Below are positions 57,034 to 64,000 of a stretch of DNA of 64,000 nt, piece after piece. The stretch is from positions 2,728,001 through 2,792,000 of the forward strand of contig OZ244029.1 in the NCBI GenBank assembly GCA_965214945.1. Reading direction: 5' to 3'. Numbering within the stretch: the stretch's first letter is position 1; each line of letters opens with the position of its first letter. Source of the stretch: JAAXHB01 sp965214945 (GTDB lineage Bacteria; Actinomycetota; Acidimicrobiia; Acidimicrobiales; Aldehydirespiratoraceae). The position numbers were made by a program, and so were the translations under genes. The notes below the pieces were generated by a model. That model was not told the origin of the DNA and did not search any database. It worked only from the letters and a program-made list of their open reading frames with translations.

Positions 57034-58188
57034 TCAGAGCCGCTCGGCCAGAAGCGGCCGGGCCCGCTCGTTGACGGCCGCGGCGAACGACTCGGTGCCG
57101 ACCGCCTCCGATCCGAGCGGGGCCAGATCGTAGGTCCAGGGCCCAGTGCGCAGCACGTCACTCAAGGCCGCGGACACGGCCGGGGCCAAGTCGAAAGTCT
57201 CCGGGAACCACTCGAGCATCGAAACCAAGGCCAGATAGGCCCCCGACGGGTTCACCCGACCGGCACCCGCATGGCGTGGGGCCGACCCATGGCTGGGCTC
57301 GAAGAGTCCGACGCAGCGACCCCGGGCCGGCCGCCCGGGGTTCACGCTGGCCGACCCGACCAAGGCAATCGTCCCGGCCCGGCCGGCGATCAGGTCGCTG
57401 AGGATGTCTCCGAAGATCCCCTCGGTCAGGATCACGGCGTCGCCGACGACGTCGTCTCGGGCCAGCTCGTAGGCCATCCGGTCCACATAGGTGTGGGTCG
57501 TCTCCACGCCGCGCCGGGCGGCCACCTCACCGGTGATACTCCGCCACAGCCGGCTCGTGGCCAGCAGATTGGCCTTGTCCACCGAGATCACTCTCGCGGC
57601 CAGCCCCCTTTGCACCATGTCGCAGGCAAGCTCGGCCAGCTCGGAGATCTGATCCGGAGTCAGCACCAAGCGGTCGGCAGCTGCCGACGCTCCCATGCTC
57701 TCGGTGCGAGTCTCGGCCTTACCGTAGGCGCCGCCCAGCAGGTTGCGCAGCACGATCAGAGGCCGACCGCCAGCAGCGCCGACGCGGTGCACCGGGCGGA
57801 TGCTGACACGCAGATCGAACCGCTCTCGCAACCCGATGATCGCTCTCTCGGGGCGGAAGTCGGCCAAGGGCACGCCCGGGTGCTCTCCGATCGCGCCCAA
57901 GAAGAGAGCGTCGGCGGAGTCGCAAGCTTCGAGGGTGTGAGGGGGAAGCCCCGCGCCGCAGGCTCCGAAGGCGGAGGCTCCTGCTGGCCAGGGGCCGGTG
58001 AGTTCGATGCGCCCTGCCGCTGCCATGTCCTTGAGCAGCTCCACGGGACCGGCCACCACCTCGGCGCCGATCCCGTCACCGGGCAGCACCGCCACGCGCC
58101 TGCGGCCTCCGAAGTCGCCCGCGGCCCGCCCGACCTCGCGACCCTCGGACGCCCCGGCCGGCGACGACAGAGCCCGTGATCCGCTCAT
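57034..58188 (-). CDS. Isocitrate/isopropylmalate dehydrogenase family enzyme
   Basis: 384 residues. VAVLPGDGIGAEVV at the N-terminus, FLGAIGEHPG, RERFDLRVSIRPVHR, metal-site VGDAVILTEGIFGDILSDLIAG, and LFEPSHGSAPRHAGAGRVNPSGAYLALVSMLEWF match beta-hydroxyacid oxidative decarboxylases. Lys and Tyr are present in VISVDKANLL and GGAYGKAETR. True LeuB is possible, but the catabolic operon suggests a tartrate/homoisocitrate-like or other hydroxyacid. ATG 58188 overlaps the upstream stop as ATGA. Confidence 0.88.
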   Translation of the reverse strand: MSGSRALSSPAGASEGREVGRAAGDFGGRRRVAVLPGDGIGAEVVAGPVELLKDMAAAGRIELTGPWPAGASAFGACGAGLPPHTLEACDSADALFLGAIGEHPGVPLADFRPERAIIGLRERFDLRVSIRPVHRVGAAGGRPLIVLRNLLGGAYGKAETRTESMGASAAADRLVLTPDQISELAELACDMVQRGLAARVISVDKANLLATSRLWRSITGEVAARRGVETTHTYVDRMAYELARDDVVGDAVILTEGIFGDILSDLIAGRAGTIALVGSASVNPGRPARGRCVGLFEPSHGSAPRHAGAGRVNPSGAYLALVSMLEWFPETFDLAPAVSAALSDVLRTGPWTYDLAPLGSEAVGTESFAAAVNERARPLLAERL

Positions 58189-59093
58189 GGGGCCAGCAGC
58201 CCCAAGGCCGAGGTTCGGGCCACCTGCTCCAGCCCGGCGTCGCCCAGGACCGGAGCAAGTCGCTCGACCCAGGCCCGGATGCCGGCAGCGATGGGCGGGT
58301 AGTCGCGGTGTCCGAGATCGCTGCCGAACACCAGCAGATCGTGCGGGTAGCCGGCCACCAGGTCTTCGGTGGTGGGGCCGCCCGGCCCGGCCAGCAGATC
58401 GGCCAGCACGCCGACTTCGAGATGGGCACCCATTCGCCGGAACCGGTCGGCGTGATCGTCGCGCCAGCCCAGGAACGCCAGGCCGGGGTGGTTCACCAGC
58501 AAGCGGTCGACGCCGCGGCTGCGGGCCGCGTCGAATGCGACCGCCGCTTCGTCCATCCGCAGATGGCCCGAAGCCAGAACCATGCCGGAGCGGGCCACCT
58601 CGTCAAACACCTCCAGCCATTCTCGGCGCACCTCGCCGGCGTCCACCACCGGGATCGGCCGGAACGATATGCCCCGGTGGACGGCCAGCTCGGGCGAGTC
58701 GAAAGCGGCGATGTGGGCCGGCGACGAGATGGTAGGCAGCCACGCCACTCTCGCCCCGAGCCGGGCCGCGACCGCTACCGCGTCGGGGTTGGCGCCCCCC
58801 ACCGGTGAATTGAGCACCACACCTCCCACCGCCTCGGCGCCGAGCAGATCGGCCCGCTCGGCGGTGGAGCCCTCATGGGCCTTCAACACGAAGACGGCGA
58901 CCCCGGCGGCTCTGGCCTCCTCAAGCGTCTCGGGATCGCGGCTGTGGCGGGGAGCCAAGCTCGGTGCCGAGTGCACGTGAAAATCGACCAGTCCGTCGAC
59001 TACTACACCAGCCGCTGCTACTACACCGTCCGCTGCGCCGCGCGGCCCGCTGGCTGACCCGGCACTCAAATGGGTGCACGGCCTGCAGGTCAC
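58185..59093 (-). CDS. Amidohydrolase-like protein (DUF6282-type)
   Basis: 302 residues. After a short Gly/Ala-rich start, VDGLVDFHVHSAPSLAPR carries the HxH metal motif; VFVLKAHEGSTAERADLL, the Asn-rich VLNSPVGGANPDAV, LASGHLRMDEAAV with His, LLVNHPGLAFLGW and VFGSDLGHRDYPP give the other metal and catalytic positions. A metal-dependent hydrolase of unknown substrate. GTG 59093 overlaps the ligase stop as GTGA, which supports this start. Confidence 0.8.
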   Translation of the reverse strand: MTCRPCTHLSAGSASGPRGAADGVVAAAGVVVDGLVDFHVHSAPSLAPRHSRDPETLEEARAAGVAVFVLKAHEGSTAERADLLGAEAVGGVVLNSPVGGANPDAVAVAARLGARVAWLPTISSPAHIAAFDSPELAVHRGISFRPIPVVDAGEVRREWLEVFDEVARSGMVLASGHLRMDEAAVAFDAARSRGVDRLLVNHPGLAFLGWRDDHADRFRRMGAHLEVGVLADLLAGPGGPTTEDLVAGYPHDLLVFGSDLGHRDYPPIAAGIRAWVERLAPVLGDAGLEQVARTSALGLLAP

Positions 59094-60574
59094 AGCTCCA
59101 CCGCCTCCAAGGCCTGGACTGTGCCCAACAGCCGGCGCTGCACCTTGCCGACGCCTGAGTCACGCGGCATGGCCGCCACCCGCACCACCGATGAGGGTCT
59201 CATGAAGCCGGGCAAACGGGATGACACGGCGCGGATTCCGCTCATGGGGATGCTCTCAGCCACCACATAGAGAACCACCTCGTCGTCGACGAGTTCGCTG
59301 CGGCGGCGCCACACGGCCACATCGGCCAGTTCCTCCACGGCCGCGAAGCGCTGCTCGACGTATCCGATAGGCACGAACTCGCCCTTCACCCGGATCGACT
59401 CCGCTTTACGCTCGATGAATACCAGGTTTCCGGCAGGGTCGACCCGGCCCAGATCTCCGGTGGCGAACCAGCCGTCGGCGTCGAAGGGGGCATCCAGCTC
59501 CGGCCCCCGCCGGTATCCGCTGAATAGCACCCCGGGCCGCTCGGCCCGCACGAAGATCTCACCGGTTTGATCGACCTTCCACTCCACGTCGCAGCGGGGC
59601 TGGCCCCCGTAGCGGGACATTCCCTCCACCACTTCGGCGTGGTCGCCCCGCCTCCAGGCCCAGATGTGACAAAGCCCGCCTGCCTCGGTGGAGCCGTAGG
59701 CCGAGAATCCCAGGGGGATGGAAAAGGTCTCAAGGAACTCGGCATCAGCGAAGAACACCCGCGTCACCCGGTGTCCGGCCGCGTCGTCGGCAGAGGTGGC
59801 CCGCTTGAGAATCTCGACTGGAGGGGCGTGAAGGATCAGCACTGTGGCACCGGCCTGCTTAACGAGGGGCCAGAATCGGCGGGCCGAGAACCGCTGGAGG
59901 CCCAGCACGTCGCTGCGCCCGGTGAGACCCCCGACCACTCCGTAGCCCAGGGGGTTGATGTGGAACATCGGCAGCGGCGCCAGCACGGTGTCGGCAGCCG
60001 ACAGGCACATCGAATCGGCAATGAAACGGCCCAGGCGCAGGTAGTACTCATGGGTCTGCTCGCAGAACTTGGGGACGCCCGTGGTGCCGGAGGTGTGCAT
60101 GTACCCGGCTGTGTCCAGCCGATGGCGGCTTAGGCCCGGCAGCGGATCGGGGGGCGTGCCCTTCACGGCCTGGCCCGCGGCCAGCAACCGGCCTTCAGCG
60201 AGCCCGGCGCCGTCGAGATGGAAAGCTGCCGGGGCGACGGTGGCCTGGGGCTCAGCGCCGATCCACAGCACCGCCTCGGGCTGGAGCTGCGCCAGCATCT
60301 CGTTTATTAGCCTGGTGGGGTAGTTCGGGTTGACCAGGGCCGGAGCAGCGCCGGCGAGTACCATCCCCAGCCAGCCCACCAGGTAGCTGTTGGAGCTGGT
60401 GCCGATGACCGCCGTCCGGGCACCGGGCTGCACGCCGGACGACGCGAGAGCGCCGGCCGCAAACTTGGCAAGCTCAGCGGCCCGGCCCAAGGTCAGCCCG
60501 CTCCCGGCCATCCCGAAGCGGGTCCGGGCCCGCTGCTCCGCGCGTTCCAGTACGAGCTGGCTCAGATTGTCCAT
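59090..60574 (-). CDS. AMP-forming acyl-CoA synthetase/ligase
   Basis: 494 residues, ANL superfamily. GYMHTSGTTGVPKFCEQTHEYY is A3, FSAYGSTEAGGLCHIW is A5, WFATGDLGRVDPAGNLVFIERKAESIRVKGEFV is A7/A8, and the C-terminus PRDSGVGKVQRRLLG has the Lys. In the A3 motif the usual Lys-Gly-Val is K-F-C. Activates an acid for the acyl-CoA dehydrogenase encoded upstream. Start ATG 60574. Confidence 0.88.
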   Translation of the reverse strand: MDNLSQLVLERAEQRARTRFGMAGSGLTLGRAAELAKFAAGALASSGVQPGARTAVIGTSSNSYLVGWLGMVLAGAAPALVNPNYPTRLINEMLAQLQPEAVLWIGAEPQATVAPAAFHLDGAGLAEGRLLAAGQAVKGTPPDPLPGLSRHRLDTAGYMHTSGTTGVPKFCEQTHEYYLRLGRFIADSMCLSAADTVLAPLPMFHINPLGYGVVGGLTGRSDVLGLQRFSARRFWPLVKQAGATVLILHAPPVEILKRATSADDAAGHRVTRVFFADAEFLETFSIPLGFSAYGSTEAGGLCHIWAWRRGDHAEVVEGMSRYGGQPRCDVEWKVDQTGEIFVRAERPGVLFSGYRRGPELDAPFDADGWFATGDLGRVDPAGNLVFIERKAESIRVKGEFVPIGYVEQRFAAVEELADVAVWRRRSELVDDEVVLYVVAESIPMSGIRAVSSRLPGFMRPSSVVRVAAMPRDSGVGKVQRRLLGTVQALEAVEL

Positions 60575-60625
60575 TCAAGGCTCACGGCTTAACTGGCGCG
60601 GCGCGGCACGCGCGGCGCGGTACGG

Positions 60626-60731
60626 GTGCGCCGCTCAGGCAGCCCTCCAGCGGATCGCATGCAACCAGGGGCCCCTCCCAGCAGATCGCAGGGCGAGGGC
60701 GCACCGCTCACGCCAGGCCCTCGCAGTCCTC
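60626..60731. repeat. Degenerate repeats between ligase and acyl-CoA dehydrogenase genes
   Basis: CCCTCCAGCGGATCGCA (60643-60659) recurs as CCCTCCCAGCAGATCGCA (60673-60690). GCGCCGCTCAGGC (about 60628) echoes GCACCGCTCACGC (about 60700), which contains the stop codon of the acyl-CoA dehydrogenase. The 133-bp gap also has a GCGCGGC-rich stretch at 60599-60620. Confidence 0.6.
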
Positions 60732-61850
60732 AGAGCGCAGCACCCGTCGGGCGACGTAGTTGCGGAGCACCTCCAGAGACCCGCCCGCCACGCGCAGCAC
60801 CTTCATGTCGTGCAAGATTTGCCCGTAGTCGGTGTCGGTGTAGAGGCCGTGACCGCCGGTGAGCGCGAACGCTTCGTTGACAGCGTGCTCGGAGGAGTCG
60901 ATGGCCATCTTCTTGGCCAGGGACGTGGCAAGGGCCACATCGGCACCGGCGTCGTAGAGGTTCGCGGCCCGGTCCCGAGCCAGCGAAGCGCCGTAGAGAT
61001 CGCTGTAGCAGTTGGCCACGGTCCATTGGATGCCCTGGAAGTCGGTGACCATCGACTCTCCGACCTGCCGGGTGCGGCCGTATGCGATGGCGTCGGCCAG
61101 GGCGCGGCGGCCAAAGCCGATCAGCTCGGAGGCGTTGCCGAGTCGGCTCATGTTGAAGGTCGAGAAGAAGGTGTCCATGCCCCGCCCCACATGGCCCAGC
61201 ACAGCCGAGGCGGGAACACGCACGTCTGTCAGCACAACGTCCGCGGTGGGTATGAGCCGCAGCCCGATCGGGTCGGTGGGACGGGTCTGCACGCCCGGCT
61301 CGTCGGTGTCGACCAAGAACGCCGTGATGCCCTCGGGGGCGATCGCGTAGACTAAAGTCACTTGGCTCTGATGGCCCAGGTTGACATGGGTCTTGGCCCC
61401 GTTGAGGATCCAGTCGCCGCCGTCTGGGCGGGCCGTGGCCTCCATCAGCTTCATGGACGACCCAACGCCGGGCTCAGAGATCGACTCGGAGAAGATGATG
61501 GTGCCTCGGGCGATCCCCGAGAGGTAGCGCTGGCGCTGCTCGGGGGTGCCCCAGTCGATCAGCCAGCGCTGGCCTTGGATGGAGATCTGGGGTGAGACCA
61601 GCCCGCGGCGGCCTACTTCCTCCTCGATCAGGCAGTACTCGGCCACTCCCTTGCCGGCGCCCCCCTCCTCGACGGGAGTGAAAGGGCCAACCCAGCCGTT
61701 GCGGCCCATGGCTGCGTAGATATCGGCCGGGAACCGCCCCGCCCTCTGGCAGTCCCGTAGCTCGGCCCGGTTCTGGTCGGCGAACCTGGCCATGGCCGCA
61801 ATGGTGGTCTCGGCCCAGCTCTCCTCAGCGAAGTTCAAATCGACGTACAT
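60708..61850 (-). CDS. Acyl-CoA dehydrogenase family protein
   Basis: 380 residues, usual length. GRNGWVGPFTPVEEGGAGKGVAEYCLIEEEVG, FSESISEPGVGSSMKLMEATA (flavin region), GAKTHVNLG, ALTGGHGLYTDTDYGQILHDMKVLRVAGGSLEVLRNYVARRVL. In the last motif the EGT carrying the catalytic Glu of short/medium-chain enzymes is AGGS, so the base must come from elsewhere, as in isovaleryl-type enzymes, or the chemistry differs. FAD-dependent alpha-beta desaturation of an acyl-CoA. Starts 4 bp after the gamma-glutamyltransferase stop. Confidence 0.9.
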   Translation of the reverse strand: MYVDLNFAEESWAETTIAAMARFADQNRAELRDCQRAGRFPADIYAAMGRNGWVGPFTPVEEGGAGKGVAEYCLIEEEVGRRGLVSPQISIQGQRWLIDWGTPEQRQRYLSGIARGTIIFSESISEPGVGSSMKLMEATARPDGGDWILNGAKTHVNLGHQSQVTLVYAIAPEGITAFLVDTDEPGVQTRPTDPIGLRLIPTADVVLTDVRVPASAVLGHVGRGMDTFFSTFNMSRLGNASELIGFGRRALADAIAYGRTRQVGESMVTDFQGIQWTVANCYSDLYGASLARDRAANLYDAGADVALATSLAKKMAIDSSEHAVNEAFALTGGHGLYTDTDYGQILHDMKVLRVAGGSLEVLRNYVARRVLRSEDCEGLA

Positions 61851-61853
61851 CAG

Positions 61854-63401
61854 TCAGCCTCCTGGTTGCCAGCCCTGCTCGCCAATGGCTCGGGCGCCGC
61901 CCGCGGAGCGGGGGTCGCTGCCCAGCTCGATGTCGCCGTCGCCTGTGCCGCCCACAGCCTGAAGGCAGCCGCCGGCGTTGTGAGAGCGCCTGACCTCGTA
62001 TCCGGCGACCCGCTCATCACCGCGCCACTCGATTCCGGGTTCGGCATAGGCATACCACTGCCGGCCGATGCCGGCCGGCATAGTGAACCGGCGGTCACCG
62101 GCGGGACACACAAACCAACGGGGGCCCGACACGATCTCGGCGATGGACGCATTGAGGCGGAAGCGCTGAATCGACTGCGCGAGCCATTGGAACTGACGGT
62201 CGCCTCCGGAGGTGCCCAGGGTCATCCACCGCGTCGGGCAGGCACCGGCACGTCGCACGTGAGCGGCGCTGAGGGTGTGGGGCAGGATCTCGCCGCCCCT
62301 GGGGTTCGTAGCAGGCAGATCATCGCGGCTCGACAGCACAGTGCCGACCCGGTTGCTTAAGGCAATCCCGGTGTCACCTGCCACCCAGCCCGTGCCGAAC
62401 TGGACACCGGCCAGGCTGTGCACCAGCACCGCTGAGCAGCCCTCTCCGTCTGCTGCGGCCGAGACGGTGGTGCCCGCCGGACCCCGCGTGAACAGATCGA
62501 TCAGGTGCTTCTCGGCCAAGGGGGCCACCGTCTCGGCGTAGGTCCGCCCCGCGGGGTCGGCAAGGTAGGCGCGTCCGTCGGTGCTCGCAGCGAGGTCAGC
62601 AGCGTCGCCGCGCCCTGCCAGGTCGGCGGACGGCTCGCTCAGCAGCGTCGGCGTCATCGGGCCGTAGCTGGGAGGCCCCGAGACCCACACGGTGACGTCA
62701 GCGAACTCGCGGCGCACGGCCGGGTCGATCCGGGCCTCCATCCGGTGCAGATCCTCCCGCCGCAGCCAGGCACCCTCCGAGCGCGCCGCGGTTGCCACCC
62801 GATCGCACAGCGCTCCGTGATAGAGGGCACCGGCGCCGCAGCCCGCGATCTCTTCCAGGCTCTCGGCCAGTCGCGGCAGTCGGATCGTCTCGCCCGGTCG
62901 CGGGGGCCGGGGAGTGCCGATCACGCGCTCCAGAGCCTGATCCAGGCCGCGGGCGCCGACCCGCCTGTAGACCTCGCTCATATAGGCCGTGGCCTCGTGG
63001 CCGGCGGCGGCGTCCAGGGCGGCCGCAAAAAGCTCGTGCCACCTGAGGCGTCCGCACCGGCTCCACGCCGCCTCAGCCCCTCGCAGCGCGCCCGGCACCG
63101 CCGCGGCGCGAGGCCCCACGGCTGTGATCTCAGCGGCGGGCTCAATGCCCAACGGAGCACGAGACCAGCCGCCGTAGACTGTGACAGCGCCATCGCGCGC
63201 CACCAGTGCCAGCAGCTCACCTCCCGGACCGCATTGCGGAGCGTTCACCACCCATTGGGTGAAGCCGGCCGCCAGTACCGCGTCCACGGCGCTTCCGCCT
63301 GAGACCAGAGCTTCGATCCCGGCCGCGGCCGCCAGCTCATGCCCGGAGGCCACACCGGCCGCGCCGGAAGCTAGCAGCCCGTCCATCGACTCGGCCCGCA
63401 C
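61854..63401 (-). CDS. Gamma-glutamyltransferase-family (Ntn) hydrolase (second)
   Basis: 515 residues. GVASGHELAAAAGIEALVSGGSAVDAVLAAGFTQWVVNAPQCGPGGELL, a predicted cleavage region PAGTTVSAADGEG (nucleophile Thr kept, His of T-T-H replaced by Val), VQFGTGWVAGDTGIALSNR and LGTSGGDRQFQWLAQSIQRF. Distinct from the 15034 protein in length of the small subunit and in the variant residue. GTG 63401 is used; ATG 63386 is an alternative. Located between AAA ATPase and acyl-CoA dehydrogenase genes. Confidence 0.83.
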   Translation of the reverse strand: MRAESMDGLLASGAAGVASGHELAAAAGIEALVSGGSAVDAVLAAGFTQWVVNAPQCGPGGELLALVARDGAVTVYGGWSRAPLGIEPAAEITAVGPRAAAVPGALRGAEAAWSRCGRLRWHELFAAALDAAAGHEATAYMSEVYRRVGARGLDQALERVIGTPRPPRPGETIRLPRLAESLEEIAGCGAGALYHGALCDRVATAARSEGAWLRREDLHRMEARIDPAVRREFADVTVWVSGPPSYGPMTPTLLSEPSADLAGRGDAADLAASTDGRAYLADPAGRTYAETVAPLAEKHLIDLFTRGPAGTTVSAAADGEGCSAVLVHSLAGVQFGTGWVAGDTGIALSNRVGTVLSSRDDLPATNPRGGEILPHTLSAAHVRRAGACPTRWMTLGTSGGDRQFQWLAQSIQRFRLNASIAEIVSGPRWFVCPAGDRRFTMPAGIGRQWYAYAEPGIEWRGDERVAGYEVRRSHNAGGCLQAVGGTGDGDIELGSDPRSAGGARAIGEQGWQPGG

Positions 63402-63403
63402 GT

Positions 63404-64000
63404 CTACGGGCCTGTTATACGAGCCAGCGCCCTCAGCGCGGCAGCGATGTCGTCGAAGCTCAAAGGCCGATCCTCCAAGGCCGCCCGGCTAGCGGCCTCG
63501 CCGATCAGCATCACCAGGTCGGCGGCGCTGCGGCCTCGGGTGCCAGCGGCCAACTCTGCGGCCAGATCACTCGCGAGCTCGAACCCGCGGGCTGACGCCA
63601 GCATCATAAGCAGCGCCCTGCGCCGGTCGCCGTCGGGATCGGGCACCTCCAGGTGAGCCCCGAGGCGGCCCGAGCGCAGCACGGCCGGGTCGATCATCTC
63701 GGGCCGGTTGGACACGCCCACGACGAAGACCTGACCCGCGGCCATCGCGTCGTCCAGCGACGCCAGCAGCGCTGCGACAACCCGCTCGTCAGTGCGCTCG
63801 CCGCTGCCGGCGGTCCGCACCGGTGCCAGAGAATCGAGATGATCGAGCATGACCATAGACGGACGGGCCTGACAGGCCCGGCGGAACAGGGCGCGCACCG
63901 CCTCCTCAGACTCTCCCAGCCACTGGTTGTAGACCTTGCTGGGCTCGATGGCGACGAAGTTCACACCCAGCTCGGAGGCCAGAGCGTGCACCAAAGCGCT
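63404..64000 (-). CDS. AAA+ ATPase (CDC48/FtsH style), C-terminal part, cut by window edge
   Basis: Partial gene; the start and the Walker A P-loop lie beyond 64000. Visible: ALVHALASELGVNFVAIEPSKVYNQWLGESEEAVRALFRRACQ, then Walker B MVMLDHLDSLAP, sensor-like GVSNRPEMIDPAVLRSGRLG (arginine finger region) and the C-terminal AAA lid with RSAADLVMLIGEAASRAALE. In the usual Walker B DEIDSL the Glu is His here. It would be a protein-remodelling ATPase; position in a small catabolic operon is unusual. Confidence 0.82.
   Translation of the reverse strand, partial: SALVHALASELGVNFVAIEPSKVYNQWLGESEEAVRALFRRACQARPSMVMLDHLDSLAPVRTAGSGERTDERVVAALLASLDDAMAAGQVFVVGVSNRPEMIDPAVLRSGRLGAHLEVPDPDGDRRRALLMMLASARGFELASDLAAELAAGTRGRSAADLVMLIGEAASRAALEDRPLSFDDIAAALRALARITGP

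Noticed and set aside
2908..60731. Direct repeats as CRISPR arrays
   Set aside because: Each place has two or three copies only, spacing is irregular, unit sequences differ between places and no cas gene is present.
1..64000. tRNA, rRNA, riboswitch or insertion-sequence genes
   Set aside because: I looked for tRNA-like cloverleaf ends, rRNA-like stretches and transposase motifs by eye and saw none; small RNAs cannot be excluded without a covariance search.

Overview
The window is about 64 kb of high-GC DNA with tightly packed genes. There are many GTG and some TTG starts, and at least eleven ATGA or GTGA stop/start overlaps. It encodes three luciferase-like (LLM class) flavin/F420-type oxidoreductases and two lipoproteins with long acidic linkers after the lipobox. 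This suggests an actinobacterium, possibly Acidimicrobiia (inference; there is no rRNA or marker gene here). I see no rRNA, tRNA, CRISPR array or transposase. Almost everything is catabolism, transport and small-molecule chemistry, in the style of a heterotroph that scavenges organic compounds.

Layout. (1) 57-2906: a BMP-type nucleoside/sugar ABC binding lipoprotein and its double ATPase, with no permeases following. (2) 2939-4459: a lower-GC island on the minus strand with a restriction endonuclease, a small ORF and a methyltransferase that has lost its catalytic motif. (3) 4698-10116, plus strand: VOC protein, quinone-reductase-like MDR, a methyltransferase fused in frame to an amidohydrolase, and an LLM oxidoreductase. 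(4) 10142-14795, minus strand: amidohydrolase, epimerase, RidA, FAD monooxygenase, VOC protein; then a divergent gamma-glutamyltransferase and a convergent isochorismatase-fold hydrolase. (5) 17467-30241: peptide-type binding lipoprotein, MFS exporters, two aldehyde dehydrogenases flanking a CADD/TenA-like protein, amidohydrolase, epimerase and a GntR/FCD regulator. (6) 30252-50089, minus strand: a run of about 16 genes holding an oligopeptide-type ABC transporter (OppBCDF), acyl-CoA ligase, a thiolase-like/DUF35 pair, a five-part ATP-dependent ketone-carboxylase-like set (two HyuA, one HyuB, one small zinc-ribbon subunit, one URO-D-like protein), a 1,179-residue indolepyruvate:ferredoxin oxidoreductase, and three small accessory proteins. 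(7) 50133-55562: SDR, a MazF toxin with its antitoxin and operator, LLM enzymes, an MFS transporter. (8) 56071-64000, minus strand: a coupled set of AAA ATPase (cut by the window edge), gamma-glutamyltransferase, acyl-CoA dehydrogenase, acyl-CoA ligase, amidohydrolase-like protein, isopropylmalate-dehydrogenase-like enzyme and ornithine-cyclodeaminase-like enzyme.

How the genes may work together. The most coherent system is the block at 34323-48576. Its carboxylase parts resemble the subunit set of acetophenone/acetone carboxylase; a CoA ligase and a thiolase-fold protein with a DUF35 partner follow in the same operon. This would fit carboxylation of a ketone to a beta-keto acid, CoA activation and C-C cleavage, with an importer in the same transcript. 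The thiolase-like protein lacks the usual catalytic cysteine, so a retro-aldol (Ltp-type) cleavage is an alternative. A second theme is regulation: GTATAC-centred palindromes sit in several divergent promoter regions, and a GntR/FCD regulator of the type that often binds such sites is in the window. A third theme is structural: many intergenic gaps carry short direct repeats, and one copy usually covers the end of a gene.
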